Numbered from the stretch's first letter, positions 52,983-62,674 are shown. The stretch: DNA of 64,000 nucleotides from Novipirellula artificiosorum (GCF_007860135.1 NZ_SJPV01000001.1:1175299-1239298), one strand, 5' to 3'. Notes: generated by a model not told the origin, from the letters alone. Numbers and translations are program-made.

Positions 52983-53837
52983 TTACAACTGATCCGCGTT
53001 GAAAGTGTCCCCTTGGCTCAGATCGCCCGTCTCCAACCCCTTCATGAACCAACGCAATCGTTGTTCGCTCGTTCCGTGAGTGAAGGATTCGGGGACGACA
53101 TAGCCGCGGCTTTGACGTTGCAAACGATCGTCTCCGATGGCGGATGCAGCACGCAGTCCTTCTTCGATATCGCCAGGTTCCAGGATGTCTTTAGACCTCT
53201 GGGCGTGATGCAGCATCACGCCGGCAAAGAAATCGGCTTGTAGCTCGAGTCGGACGGATGCCAGATTTGCTTGCGTTTCACTTTGCGTTCTTCGGACCTG
53301 TTCGACTTGGTCGGTATAGCCGAGTAGGTTTTGGACATGATGTCCTACTTCGTGGGCGATCACGTAGGCTTGAGCGAAATCTCCCGGCGCGCCAAGCTGC
53401 TGTGACAATTGATTGAAGAACGAGGTGTCCAAGTACAGCTTCTTGTCCGCAGGACAGTAGAAGGGGCCGGATGCCGCACTGGCCATTCCACATGCCGATT
53501 GAACCTGCCCGCTGAACAGCACCATGCTGGGCTTTTCGTATCGCCGCCCTGCTTGTCGGAACAACTCGGTCCAAACGTCTTCGGTATCTGCAAGGATCGT
53601 TTTCGCAAACTCGCCCGCTTCAACCTCTTCGGGGCTCAGTTCGGCTTCGCCACCGGGACCCTGGGCCGCCGGAGCGCCCTGTTGAGCCTGCTGCATCACC
53701 TGTCTCGGGTCGCCTCCCATGAACGCGACCAACAGCGCCATGATCATCAGACCAATTCCACCACCGACCGCGACTGGACCGCCAACACCGCGACGATCTT
53801 CAACATTTTCACTCTGACGACGTCCACGCCAACGCAT
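52983..53837 (-). CDS. ypfJ: neutral zinc metallopeptidase (YpfJ-like)
   Basis: Membrane-anchored putative metallopeptidase of 284 residues. MRWRGRRQSENVEDRRG at the start is the family's conserved basic N-terminus, followed by one membrane helix (GGGIGLMIMALLVAFMGG). A Gln/Pro/Gly linker leads to the catalytic domain with FYCPADKKLYLDTSFF, the zinc motif AHEVGHHVQ and downstream LELQADFFAGV with the third ligand region. The C-terminal SFTHGTSEQRLRWFMKGLE is also conserved. Physiological substrates are not known in the family. It is the first gene of a two-gene operon with slyX. Confidence 0.92.
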   Translation of the reverse strand: MRWRGRRQSENVEDRRGVGGPVAVGGGIGLMIMALLVAFMGGDPRQVMQQAQQGAPAAQGPGGEAELSPEEVEAGEFAKTILADTEDVWTELFRQAGRRYEKPSMVLFSGQVQSACGMASAASGPFYCPADKKLYLDTSFFNQLSQQLGAPGDFAQAYVIAHEVGHHVQNLLGYTDQVEQVRRTQSETQANLASVRLELQADFFAGVMLHHAQRSKDILEPGDIEEGLRAASAIGDDRLQRQSRGYVVPESFTHGTSEQRLRWFMKGLETGDLSQGDTFNADQL

Positions 53838-54218
53838 TGGCTAACTCCAATAAAAGCAATGAGTTCCAGAATTTTGAAAAGGTGCCCCACTCGGGTATCC
53901 ACAGTTTTAGAACCCGCGACTAGGATTTTCTACGGGGCTATTGTATCGAGCATCGCTTTTTTGGCGAATCGAGCTATAAACGGGACTTCTGCATCCCTTG
54001 TCGACGAAATCCCTTGTCGACGAAAAGGATGGGGTCACGACGCGATTCCAGCGACCTACGCCATCGAGGCAGCGTCATCCGAGCGATCGCTCGCTTGGTT
54101 TGCGGTCGTGATGCCCCTCGACTTGGTGTCGGCCCATTTTACGAAAACGGAACCGGAACATCGGTACTGGGTCACTTGAAACTCGTCTTCCCCCCAATTC
54201 TCTCCCCCACTTCTCTTC
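53838..54218. other. 381-base gap with a 16-base direct repeat
   Basis: Divergent region between the metallopeptidase and YdcF genes. It holds two head-to-tail copies of atcccttgtcgacgaa (53993-54008 and 54009-54024). No gene with recognisable motifs was found. Confidence 0.5.
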
Positions 54219-55103
54219 ATGATCATGTCCGACTCAGCGACTGAATTCGTTTCGCGTGCGACTCCACTTCGAGCCGCTGTTACGGGTCTGGCTGCTGGCG
54301 GAATCATGAACGGCCTTTTTGCGGTGGGCACATGGTTCTACTCCGGTGCGGCGATGGCCGCTGGCTGTGCGACCGATTTGGTGATGCCCGTTGGACTGAT
54401 TTGGACGTTTTCGCTTGTCGCGAGTCTTGTCTTTTTCCGCGCGGGGCGTCGCTGGGCCTCGGCCGCCATGGTGGGGATTTTCCTGTTGGTTTCAGTAAGC
54501 GGCAATGGCTGGATAGCAGACAAGTTCATCCATTCAGTCGAAATGCCGCGAAAGACACTGCAACCGGCAGCCGAGCCACTTCGGGCAGTCGTCATGCTCG
54601 GAGGCTCCGCGGGATTGGCCTACGATGACGTTCCTGAGCTCCGTGATGCCGGTCAGCGAAACTGGCTGACCGCCCAACTATGGGCTGCCGGTAAAGCCCA
54701 AAGTGTGATTTGTACCGGGACGTCGCCGGTCGCCAAGATGGGGCCTTCGGAGGTCGGTCGCGTGCTGTTTGAATCGATCGGCATTCCCGAGGACAAGATC
54801 TTCGAGGTTCCTGGGGACAATACGTCTCAAGAAATGAAGAACTTGGCTGCTTTTTTTGCTTCCCCACCCAAGGCCTTTCCGGTCACCGGCGAGATTGGCT
54901 TGGTGACCAGTGCCTTTCACATGCACCGGGCGATCCGGTTGGCGGAAGCGGAGGGGATCGATTTCTTTATCCCGCTACCATGCGGCTACGAATCGTCGGC
55001 TCCTCAAGACTTCTCCCCCCGCATGCTGGTCCCCAGTGCTGAAGCGATGGATACCTTTTCTCACGCGCTCAAGGAACGGTTGGCCCGAATCGTCGGCCGG
55101 TAA
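54219..55103 (+). CDS. YdcF/DUF218-family membrane protein
   Basis: Membrane protein of 294 residues (292 if the ATG at 54225 is used). Three hydrophobic segments occupy about 20-110 (AAVTGLAAGGIMNGLFAVGTW, VMPVGLIWTFSLVASLVFF, AAMVGIFLLVSVSGNGW). The DUF218/YdcF domain follows: AVVMLGGSAG, TGTSPVAKMGPSEVGRVLFE, IPEDKIFEVPGDNTSQEMKN and LVTSAFHMHRAIRLAEAEGI, all family motifs. Relatives (ElyC, SanA) act in envelope integrity. No neighbour hints at a specific role. Confidence 0.88.
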   Translation: MIMSDSATEFVSRATPLRAAVTGLAAGGIMNGLFAVGTWFYSGAAMAAGCATDLVMPVGLIWTFSLVASLVFFRAGRRWASAAMVGIFLLVSVSGNGWIADKFIHSVEMPRKTLQPAAEPLRAVVMLGGSAGLAYDDVPELRDAGQRNWLTAQLWAAGKAQSVICTGTSPVAKMGPSEVGRVLFESIGIPEDKIFEVPGDNTSQEMKNLAAFFASPPKAFPVTGEIGLVTSAFHMHRAIRLAEAEGIDFFIPLPCGYESSAPQDFSPRMLVPSAEAMDTFSHALKERLARIVGR

Positions 55104-55212
55104 CGCATCTTGCCACCAAGACCGCGAGCACCGAGGAATTGGAATCGGCGTTGAGTTTGTTCGCAGACGATGTGACTCGGGTTCGCGAGTGGATCTGGCC
55201 TGACCTCAGACT

Positions 55213-56832
55213 CTAGATTTCGCGGGCGAAAGAGGGATTGAACCTGATTCGCCAACCCGCTTCGGTGGCGTTCGTATTGGGACCCTCCAATACCGGTGCG
55301 GGCAGTGGCTCTTCGTCTTCGGGCGCCACGGAGGGGGCCGCGTTGGTTTCCTCATCGAGGTCGGACGACTCTTCTGTGGGCGTACTCTCGAAAGATTGGA
55401 CCCGTGATTGGGGTTCTTCGTTGAAGGTTGCCGGCGGCATCAGCACGGAATAACCGTTGTTGTCGATCGGTTGAGAAACGGTCGGCGAACTCATGATGAC
55501 ATCCGACGCACTCGGTGAAACGGAAAACGATGAGAAACCACCGATGATTGCGGGGCTGAACGGATCGTAGTAGGAGAGGGGAACCTTTTGAACCACTTGA
55601 CGTGGGACCATCACCGTTTCGTTGACCGTCACGTACTTTTGGCGTGTCACGGGCCGGCTTACTTTTCGCGTCACCGCCTCTTGTTCGTAGTACGAGACTT
55701 GAACCGGTTCTCGGCGTGTCTCGTAAACGGTCCGTGTCGTTTGTACGGGCACTTTGCGAACTTGTTCTTCGGTCACCCAGCGCTGCTGAGTCACGGGGAC
55801 CTTGCGAGTCAACGTTTCGGTTACCGGACGTTGGACGACATACGGCACCTTACGCACTTCGGTCGTTGGAACCATCCGTGTCGTTTGAACGGGCACGTTT
55901 TGTGTCATCGTTTCGGTCTGCATCCGCTGTACTTGCACAGGCACGTTCTGTGTGACCATCTCGGTCTGCATCTTCTGAACCTGAACCGGCACTTGCACCT
56001 GTTGGACTTGAGGGACATACGAAGTCTGTGCAATCTGCTGCTGAACATAATTCGGACGATAGGCCATTTGCGTTTGCACCGTCGGCGGCGTCATTTGGGG
56101 TGTCACCGCGTAGGCACCTCGGACGCGGGCGAAAAGCCCAAACGGACCGGGCACCGCGTAGGCATTGGGCACGTATTGCGTCTGGTATTGCAGTTGCCCT
56201 GGTGTGACGACTTGTTGCGCAACATAGCCGCCCGTGTCGACGGTTTGATTTTGGTACGTTGTCACGGGACGCATCGTCGTGTACTGCTGCGTCTGGTACT
56301 GAGTTTCTACGACCGGGCGTTGAACCGCATACTGCTGTTGGCGATACTCGGTTTCGACGACCGGGCGCTGAACCTGATACTGTTGTTGGCGGTATTGGGT
56401 TTCGACGACTGGCTTGTAAGTCGTGTATTGTTCTTCACGTTCGGCGGTTTCCGTCACCATCCGCGTCTGCGTGACCGTTTCGTCGCGGTACGAGGTTTCG
56501 ACGACCGGCTTCCAAACGGTGTAACGTTCTTCACGGTACGAGGTCTCGACGACCGGTTTGGCCACCTTGTACTCTTTTTCTTCGGTTCGCGTTTTTAGCA
56601 CAGGGCGATAAACGGTCTCTTCTTCCTCGACGTATTGCGTTTCATAGGTCAATTTCAAGCGTTGGACGGTTTGCGGCTCCATCACCGTTTCACACTGCAA
56701 GCGATACGCTTGCTCAAAGCAGCAGGCATCTTGGGCCTTGACGTCTATCGATGGGGTCGCAACCGCCACAGCCGCAAATCCGCCATAAAGACTGAGTCGT
56801 ATTATGTGTCTTCGATTCATTTTTCTTGCCAT
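55213..56832 (-). CDS. exported YTV-type tandem-repeat protein
   Basis: Exported repeat protein of 539 residues. The ATG at 56832 (or 56820) opens a signal-like segment (IIRLSLYGGFAAVAVATPS). The bulk is tandem short beta-type repeats: KPVVETSYREERYTVW-like units of about 20 residues appear about six times, then a Pro/Gln-rich linker, then VPVQVQRMQTETMTQN and RKVPVTQQRWVTEEQ units. The units match the YTV repeats described in R. baltica hypothetical proteins. The C-terminal end is acidic and Pro-rich. Function is unknown; an extended cell-wall or surface fibre is an inference. The gene lies downstream of the SecA-like gene on the same strand, 315 bases apart. Confidence 0.88.
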   Translation of the reverse strand: MARKMNRRHIIRLSLYGGFAAVAVATPSIDVKAQDACCFEQAYRLQCETVMEPQTVQRLKLTYETQYVEEEETVYRPVLKTRTEEKEYKVAKPVVETSYREERYTVWKPVVETSYRDETVTQTRMVTETAEREEQYTTYKPVVETQYRQQQYQVQRPVVETEYRQQQYAVQRPVVETQYQTQQYTTMRPVTTYQNQTVDTGGYVAQQVVTPGQLQYQTQYVPNAYAVPGPFGLFARVRGAYAVTPQMTPPTVQTQMAYRPNYVQQQIAQTSYVPQVQQVQVPVQVQKMQTEMVTQNVPVQVQRMQTETMTQNVPVQTTRMVPTTEVRKVPYVVQRPVTETLTRKVPVTQQRWVTEEQVRKVPVQTTRTVYETRREPVQVSYYEQEAVTRKVSRPVTRQKYVTVNETVMVPRQVVQKVPLSYYDPFSPAIIGGFSSFSVSPSASDVIMSSPTVSQPIDNNGYSVLMPPATFNEEPQSRVQSFESTPTEESSDLDEETNAAPSVAPEDEEPLPAPVLEGPNTNATEAGWRIRFNPSFAREI

Positions 56833-57147
56833 CCACAGAACCTTGGAACGAGCCGGATCCCTTTCCAGCCGCCGGTCAACTCGCACGCGAACCGATATCG
56901 CAGAGTGCTTCGCTACTCTTCTAAGGTTACGCACCGCTTGAGGAAAAAGTAGTGGAAACCTCGAAAAATGCGAACATTTAATGCCGAGCGAACCCACCAA
57001 GTTCACCATTTTTCCTGGTCTGTTTATTTGCCGCTACAGATGTTGCCTTTTATCAACAGCGTCGAACCAGCCGAGAGGCGAAAGCGTTCTTACCGTAGGA
57101 CCGCCGCGGCAGGCTCCGCCAATGGGACTTCAGCCGACGGGCGAAGG
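56833..57147. other. 315-base gap between the SecA-like and YTV-repeat genes
   Basis: No gene, repeat or terminator is evident. The stretch probably carries the promoter of the YTV-repeat gene, but no clear -35/-10 pair is visible. Confidence 0.4.
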
Positions 57148-58887
57148 TTACGGCGCCAGCGGGTCGAGATTCGGATCGAGGCCCAGTTGACGCATCGCCG
57201 CGCCGATGGACTGACCCTGTTGCGTCAATTGGATTCGTCCGCGACGGTGCTGCCGCGACACGATGCTCTGAGCCCGACGAACGATCCAGCCAAGGTTCTT
57301 TCTTGAAGCCCGAATTCGATTTGCTTTGTCGGGGCCGAAAGCCATTTCGACGACTTCGTCATCGGGGCTGACAAACGTTCGGACGCTGCCCGGGTCCCCT
57401 TGTCGCGCGCAGCGGCCAGCAAGTTGACGATCAATCCTCGCTGCCGGATGCAGTTCGCTGACGATCACATGCAGTCCACCGGATTGCCTCACCCTGTCCG
57501 AAACTTGGATGTCGGTACCTCGACCAGCCATGTTGGTTGCCACGGTGACTCGCCCCTCGGTTCCCGCAGCAGCAATGAGTTCGGCTTCGTGGCGGCGGTG
57601 TCGTGCATTGAGCACGACGTGAGGGAGGCTGCGTGAGTGCAGCAAGCGGCTAAGCGTTTCTGACTTTTCGATGGTCCGTGTTCCGAGCAGCACCGCTCGG
57701 CGACCTGCGACCATCGATTCAACCTCGTCAACGATTCGCTCAAACTTATCCTCTTCCGAAACACAAACCGTGGTTGGCAACACGGTGCGTCGCGAGGGGC
57801 GATGGGGAGCGACACGTTCCAGCGGAAGTCCATAGACCTGTGCCAGTTCACGGCGATCTTCCCATGCCGTCCCGGTGGTTCCCGACAAATGCTTGAAACG
57901 CGTGACTAGCTCTTGAAGGGTGATGCGCGCGACCGGTTGTGAGGGACAGGTGATGTTGACACCTTCGCGGGCTTCGATGGCTTGCTGCATGCCGTCGGCG
58001 AAGGAGCGGTCTGGTTGCGTGCGCCCGGTGAATTCATCCACCAAGAAGACGCGATTGTCGAGCAGAATATAGTGCTGGTCACGACGCAACCGATGGATCG
58101 ATTCGATCGCACGTTCAACGAAATGGACGATCGCCGTCGTCGTCATCGAATTCATGTCTGCGGGCATCGGTGAACGGGACAGCTTCGAGTAGCCAAGCGG
58201 GGTCAAGGCAACTGCATTTGTATCAGTAGGGACCACGTAGTCGCAGGAAGTTGATAGCGATCTGGCAATTTGCGCTGCCCACAGGTAAGCGGATCGATCA
58301 GCCGAGTCGATGGGTCCGGTGGACGAAGTAACGATCAGCGGCGTTCGCGCTTCGTCAATCAGGACGTTGTCGGCCTCATCAACGATCAGAACGTCCATCC
58401 GCGGAGATTGCCGCGGTGGGGCAGCAGCGTGGCGTCGCCTTGCCTCTCGATCGGCCATTTCTTGCTGCAGGTAATCGAATCCGAATTGTCGGAGCGTGCC
58501 GTACGTGACGGAGGCCGCGTAAGCCGATTGTTTCGCAACCATGCTGCAAGAGGCCGACACCGCGTCGACGGTGATACCGAGATCGTCATAGATCGGATGC
58601 ATCCAGTCGGCATCGCGGCGAGCCAAGTAGTCGTTGGCCGTAGCGATATTGACCGTTCGCCCGTTGCTGGCCATCGCGATCGCGGCCACGGCAATGGCCA
58701 AGGTTTTGCCTTCGCCCGTTTCCATTTCAACAATGCCACGGCCGAGCAAATGGTTAGCGACGGTGACTTGGGTCTCCCTCAGTTCGACCCGTAGCCGATC
58801 GGCAACCGATTGGCGGATTTGTGACAATTGCATCCGCGGGATCGGATCAGGCGGCGGCGAGAATGGAAAGGACAACCGGGATATCAA
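57148..58887 (-). CDS. short SecA paralogue (SecA-like motor)
   Basis: SecA-related ATPase of 579 residues, against about 850-950 for housekeeping SecA. The first nucleotide-binding domain has Walker A METGEGKT (55-62) and DEAD box DEADNVLIDEARTPLI (170-185). The preprotein cross-linking region is reduced, with FLVDEFTGRTQPDRSFADGM. NBD2 has GTTGTAWEDRRELAQVYGL, VLLGTRTIEKSE, TNMAGRGTDI and RQLAGRCARQGDPGS. The protein stops soon after NBD2, so the helical scaffold, wing and zinc-finger C-terminus are missing or minimal. It is likely an accessory SecA for special substrates or a non-secretory motor. Start is the TTG at 58887 with GGAG eight bases upstream, or the ATG at 58833. Confidence 0.9.
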   Translation of the reverse strand: MISRLSFPFSPPPDPIPRMQLSQIRQSVADRLRVELRETQVTVANHLLGRGIVEMETGEGKTLAIAVAAIAMASNGRTVNIATANDYLARRDADWMHPIYDDLGITVDAVSASCSMVAKQSAYAASVTYGTLRQFGFDYLQQEMADREARRRHAAAPPRQSPRMDVLIVDEADNVLIDEARTPLIVTSSTGPIDSADRSAYLWAAQIARSLSTSCDYVVPTDTNAVALTPLGYSKLSRSPMPADMNSMTTTAIVHFVERAIESIHRLRRDQHYILLDNRVFLVDEFTGRTQPDRSFADGMQQAIEAREGVNITCPSQPVARITLQELVTRFKHLSGTTGTAWEDRRELAQVYGLPLERVAPHRPSRRTVLPTTVCVSEEDKFERIVDEVESMVAGRRAVLLGTRTIEKSETLSRLLHSRSLPHVVLNARHRRHEAELIAAAGTEGRVTVATNMAGRGTDIQVSDRVRQSGGLHVIVSELHPAARIDRQLAGRCARQGDPGSVRTFVSPDDEVVEMAFGPDKANRIRASRKNLGWIVRRAQSIVSRQHRRGRIQLTQQGQSIGAAMRQLGLDPNLDPLAP

Positions 58888-59090
58888 CTGTCGCTCTCCA
58901 ATAGAGGCCGGGGGGATGGAAGAGGAAATGCGTCGGAGGAATCGGAATATTTTACATCACCGTTACACTTCGTGGGCAAATCGGTGACAGAACGGGGATT
59001 ACAAATCGCTAGAATCCAAGTCGTTCGTGCAAATCGCGTTGCGAATCGCAGCGTATGCTGTCGCTCACGGAAATCCACTAGGAACTTGCC

Positions 59091-60077
59091 ATGGCTTCGG
59101 TCATCCAGCCACCCCCACAAAAAACTCGTCGCTCCCGCGAGACCTCCTCGCCTCACTCGGCGACGGTGCTCCCGTCGAAACCGAAACCGACCGCTTTTTC
59201 GAATCCAACGGCTGCCGACCGTCGTCGCTGGGACAACGTCAGCGTCTGGGCCATCGGCTGGCTGGCGATTGCTCATGTGGTCGTTTTGGCCGCTCCGTTC
59301 ACGTTCACCTGGGCGGGGTTGGGCGTCGCGCTGCTTTTGCATTGGATCACCGGCAGCCTTGGGATCTGTTTGGGGTACCACCGTTTGTTGACCCACAGCG
59401 GGATGAAGACCTATCCGTGGGTTCGCTACCTGTTTGCTACGGTCGGGACGTTGGCGGGCGAAGGTTCGCCGCTGGATTGGGTAGCAGACCACCGCAAACA
59501 CCATGCCCATAGCGACCAAGAAGGCGACCCGCACTCACCGCACGATGGTGGATGGTGGTCGCATGTTTTTTGGCTCGCGTTTCACACGCACGATGGCGAC
59601 CGAAAAGCGTACCTGCAGCGTTGGGTTCCCGACCTGTACAAACAACGCGGCATGCGAATCCTCGACGTGTTGTTTTTGCCCCTGCACCTTGCCACCGGTG
59701 TTGCGCTGTTCGCAGTCGGCTATGGGTTCGGCGGCCTCACGTTGGGCACCTCGTTGCTGGTTTGGGGGATGTTCGTCCGCTTGGTCGCCGTTCTGCACGC
59801 AACGTGGATGGTCAACAGTGCATCGCACTTGTGGGGCTACAAGAATTATGAAACGACCGACGACAGCCGGAACAATTGGTTGGTTGCAATCGTGGCCTAT
59901 GGCGAAGGATGGCACAACAATCATCACGCATACCCACGCATGGCCAAGCATGGGCACAAGTGGTGGGAATTCGACATCACTTGGCAAGCCATTCGATTTC
60001 TAAGGGCCACGGGGTTGGTTTGGGATGTCGTCGATTACCGCACCGCATCAGAGAAAAAAGCCACGAAGCCCAGCTAA
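59091..60077 (+). CDS. fatty acid desaturase (delta-9 acyl-CoA/lipid type)
   Basis: Membrane di-iron desaturase of 328 residues introducing a double bond in acyl chains. The His boxes are HRLLTH (97-102), HRKHH (134-138) and WHNNHHAYP (near 285), the typical 8-His set of the delta-9 family. Four membrane segments are present (WAIGWLAIAHVVVLAAPFTF, GVALLLHWITGSLGICLGY, ATGVALFAVGYGFGGL, SLLVWGMFVRLVAVLHATW). A Pro/Ser-rich N-tail of about 45 residues precedes the first helix. It probably adjusts membrane fluidity. No electron-donor gene is adjacent. Confidence 0.93.
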   Translation: MASVIQPPPQKTRRSRETSSPHSATVLPSKPKPTAFSNPTAADRRRWDNVSVWAIGWLAIAHVVVLAAPFTFTWAGLGVALLLHWITGSLGICLGYHRLLTHSGMKTYPWVRYLFATVGTLAGEGSPLDWVADHRKHHAHSDQEGDPHSPHDGGWWSHVFWLAFHTHDGDRKAYLQRWVPDLYKQRGMRILDVLFLPLHLATGVALFAVGYGFGGLTLGTSLLVWGMFVRLVAVLHATWMVNSASHLWGYKNYETTDDSRNNWLVAIVAYGEGWHNNHHAYPRMAKHGHKWWEFDITWQAIRFLRATGLVWDVVDYRTASEKKATKPS

Positions 60078-60100
60078 TTCAGACAGCGGCGCCAGACGCT

Positions 60101-62674
60101 TTAGTCGGTACGGTCGCGATGGTTCACCTCGTAAACGGTGACCGATTCGTTGGGTTGCGAAAGCAGCATCGAAAATGGCAGCTTGGCCACGTGAAGTGTC
60201 GCGGCTTCCGTTTGCACCGATTCGAGAAACGCGGGTTCAAGTAAGTTCTCATCGCTTTGGGGGCTGGAGTAGGGTGACCCTTCGATCGGGCCAGGATCAA
60301 GCCAAATCCCAGTCGGGTCCAGTTGCATCGTCCCCATCTCGAAATCGACCAGGATCCGCATCACTTCGTAGCTGACCCATACATTGAGGAAATCGTTTTG
60401 AGCGTCGAGTAGGTCGGAGAGTGCCGAGACCAAGTCACGCGCGGCGGTGGGGGAGGCACCCTGATTGGCTTGTCCGGGTCGTAGGGGGGGATTCAACTTC
60501 AATCGCGCGATGTCCACCTGGGCAATTGCGACCTGAACCGCGACACGACGCACTTCCAAGTTGATCTGATTGAGCGTGACGATGCGAAGCGTGTTTCGCA
60601 AGCTTTGTTTCACCCGATCTTCGAACAACATGTACGCACGCCGCGATTCTTGGTAATCGATGAGTGCCTCGCGGTAGCGATTTCTTTCCACCAATCGGGC
60701 GGTGGGAGTATCGAACTGTGCCCCAAAGCGAATCCGACTGTTGTCTTTTCGGAAATCGACGATGTTGCCCGAGCGAGTTCCTAATTGGCCCGTGACCACG
60801 ATGTCGAGGTCACTCTTGAGTTCATTCGCAATGAACTCAATGTTTCGCCAGCTATCGACCAAGTTGGCACGAGCATTCATCCAATCAAGCCGGTTGACTC
60901 GAGCCACCTCGATGGCCTCGATGGGATCGAGTTCCAAGTCCATCAACGTAATGCCTTGCAAGCGGACCTCAGCCTGAAGCAGAGAGAGCTCCAGTAGCAA
61001 ATCCGACAGCTTCGTTGCGTACTTGTTGAGTTTCTTCCAGCGACGCTTCATCGGCGATAGTTCGCCGTCTTCTCCTTCCTCGATCTCCTCCATGCCGCCG
61101 TCGATCGAATCGATCACCTCCGCGATCTCGTCCTTCAAGTGGGGCAAACGATCTAACAGAAACCCAATCCGGCGCATCAGAGAGGTTTCTTCGTAAACGC
61201 GAGGATCGACATCGGCTCCGAGTTCTTCAATTTTTCGCTTGACCTTTTGCAACTGCTCGCGTCGCTCGGGCAATCGCGTGTCGAGATCTTGAACGTCTTC
61301 CTCGGCTGACGCCACTCGCTGGGCGATTCGGTCTTGGAATGCGGAAACTGATTCGACGGAGTTGACGATCAGTGCATCGGTAGGATTCGTGCGGCCCTTG
61401 CGAATCAACAGCAGGATTTCAGCAAGCTCCTCTTGCAATTCGGTCAATTCGGGGCTAATCAAAACAAACCGGTCGAGCAAGGTGTCGCGAATTTCAAGCG
61501 GCAGATCGGGCGGCAGCCCCATCTCCATCTTGAAACTGTCGAGTCGCGATTGATAAGCAGACTTGGATGACAACAAGCCACTTTGGGCATTGAGCAAGGC
61601 TTGGCGCGCCTGGTCGACCTGCAACCGGCTATTGATTCGATTCGCGTCGAACGCCGCTTCAAGTTGCGCTAAACTATCTCGTAGTGCCACAATGTTGGTC
61701 GTTTGGTTGCGGATTTGTTGTTGGTCTTGCAGCAGCCCCAAATATCCCCCTGCATCCGCAACGCCAGTACGACCGCTCGGGAATCCTGCGATCAGCCCGA
61801 GTCCATTTTGTCCAACGACGTCACTCAAGCTCGGGCCGCTGCCGGAGTTGCGGCCAGTGACAATGTTGACGTAAAAGCCTTGGCGGTATTGCTCCATTTG
61901 CCGGACGTTGGCGAGTAGGGTTCGTTCGCTCTGCGTTAATCGTTCCATCACTCGCGCGCGACCACCGAATCGCAGTAACGGCTGAATCAAACTGAAATCG
62001 ATGGCCGAGGTCAGGACGTTGGAATCGGTTCCCCAAAAATCGAAAAGCAGTGAGTTCGCGAACCCCACGACGATCTCTCCACCGGCAGTGTTCAACTTGT
62101 TGAATCCGGCAAAGGAACGCACCGCGAGCGGGCTTGTCGCGCCGATGTCACGGCCAAGGTGGCTTTGAAACGTGCTGGCCCCGGCATAGAATTGATGATC
62201 AAAGCGAAATCGCTCAAACGACACATCCAATGCCGACCGATACAGCGTTTCGCAATTGCGTTGATAGTCACGGGAATTGATGCGTGAAACTCGCACCGCA
62301 TCCGCAAGGTCCAATGTCACGGTGCCGTCGTCATCGGTGGGAAGCGATGCAAGCCATCCGTCGGTTTCGACCGATCCGAGCGTGCCGTTACGATTCCAGT
62401 GCTTCCAGCCTCGTTTGCCGTCGACACAATGCATCAGTTGGTGCGACCGTGGGTCGTCCGGCGGCATGGGGGGGCAGTCGATACAGAAGGGGTCGTACAT
62501 GCGAGAGTTCGGCGGAGCGTAAACGGTGCCGCCGTCCAGGTAGCCACCTTTTTGCTCGATCAAACAGGTTGCTTCGCGGTCCGCACGGCGCCGATTCCAC
62601 GATCGCGAACACCCGACCAACACCAAAGTTGCTACGAGCAGCAATCCAGCCGTCATGGAGTGCCGATTCCACAT
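60101..62674 (-). CDS. TolC-like outer-membrane lipoprotein with a large coiled-coil insert
   Basis: Outer-membrane-efflux-family protein of 857 residues from the ATG at 62674. The lipobox is ATLVLVGC (Cys about 22). Two TolC-type halves are visible: the first about 110-410 (ALDVSFERFRFDHQFYAGAS, LLRFGGRARVMERLTQSERT, LEAAFDANRINSRLQVDQAR) and the second about 600-780 (DPIEAIEVARVNRLDWMNAR, EALIDYQESRRAYMLFED, INLEVRRVAVQVAIAQVDIA). Between them an insert of about 170 residues is highly charged and coiled-coil-like (ERREQLQKVKRKIEELGADV, LKDEIAEVIDSIDGGMEEIE). Ordinary TolC proteins are 430-500 residues. It has no adjacent pump or adaptor, so partner and substrate are unknown. Confidence 0.85.
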   Translation of the reverse strand: MWNRHSMTAGLLLVATLVLVGCSRSWNRRRADREATCLIEQKGGYLDGGTVYAPPNSRMYDPFCIDCPPMPPDDPRSHQLMHCVDGKRGWKHWNRNGTLGSVETDGWLASLPTDDDGTVTLDLADAVRVSRINSRDYQRNCETLYRSALDVSFERFRFDHQFYAGASTFQSHLGRDIGATSPLAVRSFAGFNKLNTAGGEIVVGFANSLLFDFWGTDSNVLTSAIDFSLIQPLLRFGGRARVMERLTQSERTLLANVRQMEQYRQGFYVNIVTGRNSGSGPSLSDVVGQNGLGLIAGFPSGRTGVADAGGYLGLLQDQQQIRNQTTNIVALRDSLAQLEAAFDANRINSRLQVDQARQALLNAQSGLLSSKSAYQSRLDSFKMEMGLPPDLPLEIRDTLLDRFVLISPELTELQEELAEILLLIRKGRTNPTDALIVNSVESVSAFQDRIAQRVASAEEDVQDLDTRLPERREQLQKVKRKIEELGADVDPRVYEETSLMRRIGFLLDRLPHLKDEIAEVIDSIDGGMEEIEEGEDGELSPMKRRWKKLNKYATKLSDLLLELSLLQAEVRLQGITLMDLELDPIEAIEVARVNRLDWMNARANLVDSWRNIEFIANELKSDLDIVVTGQLGTRSGNIVDFRKDNSRIRFGAQFDTPTARLVERNRYREALIDYQESRRAYMLFEDRVKQSLRNTLRIVTLNQINLEVRRVAVQVAIAQVDIARLKLNPPLRPGQANQGASPTAARDLVSALSDLLDAQNDFLNVWVSYEVMRILVDFEMGTMQLDPTGIWLDPGPIEGSPYSSPQSDENLLEPAFLESVQTEAATLHVAKLPFSMLLSQPNESVTVYEVNHRDRTD

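Noticed and set aside
55588..56598. Plus-strand open frame of 336 codons
   Set aside because: It is the antisense image of the repeat-encoding gene at 55213-56832; the repeated codons keep the opposite frame open. The composition (His/Arg/Leu-rich) and lack of start signals argue against a gene.
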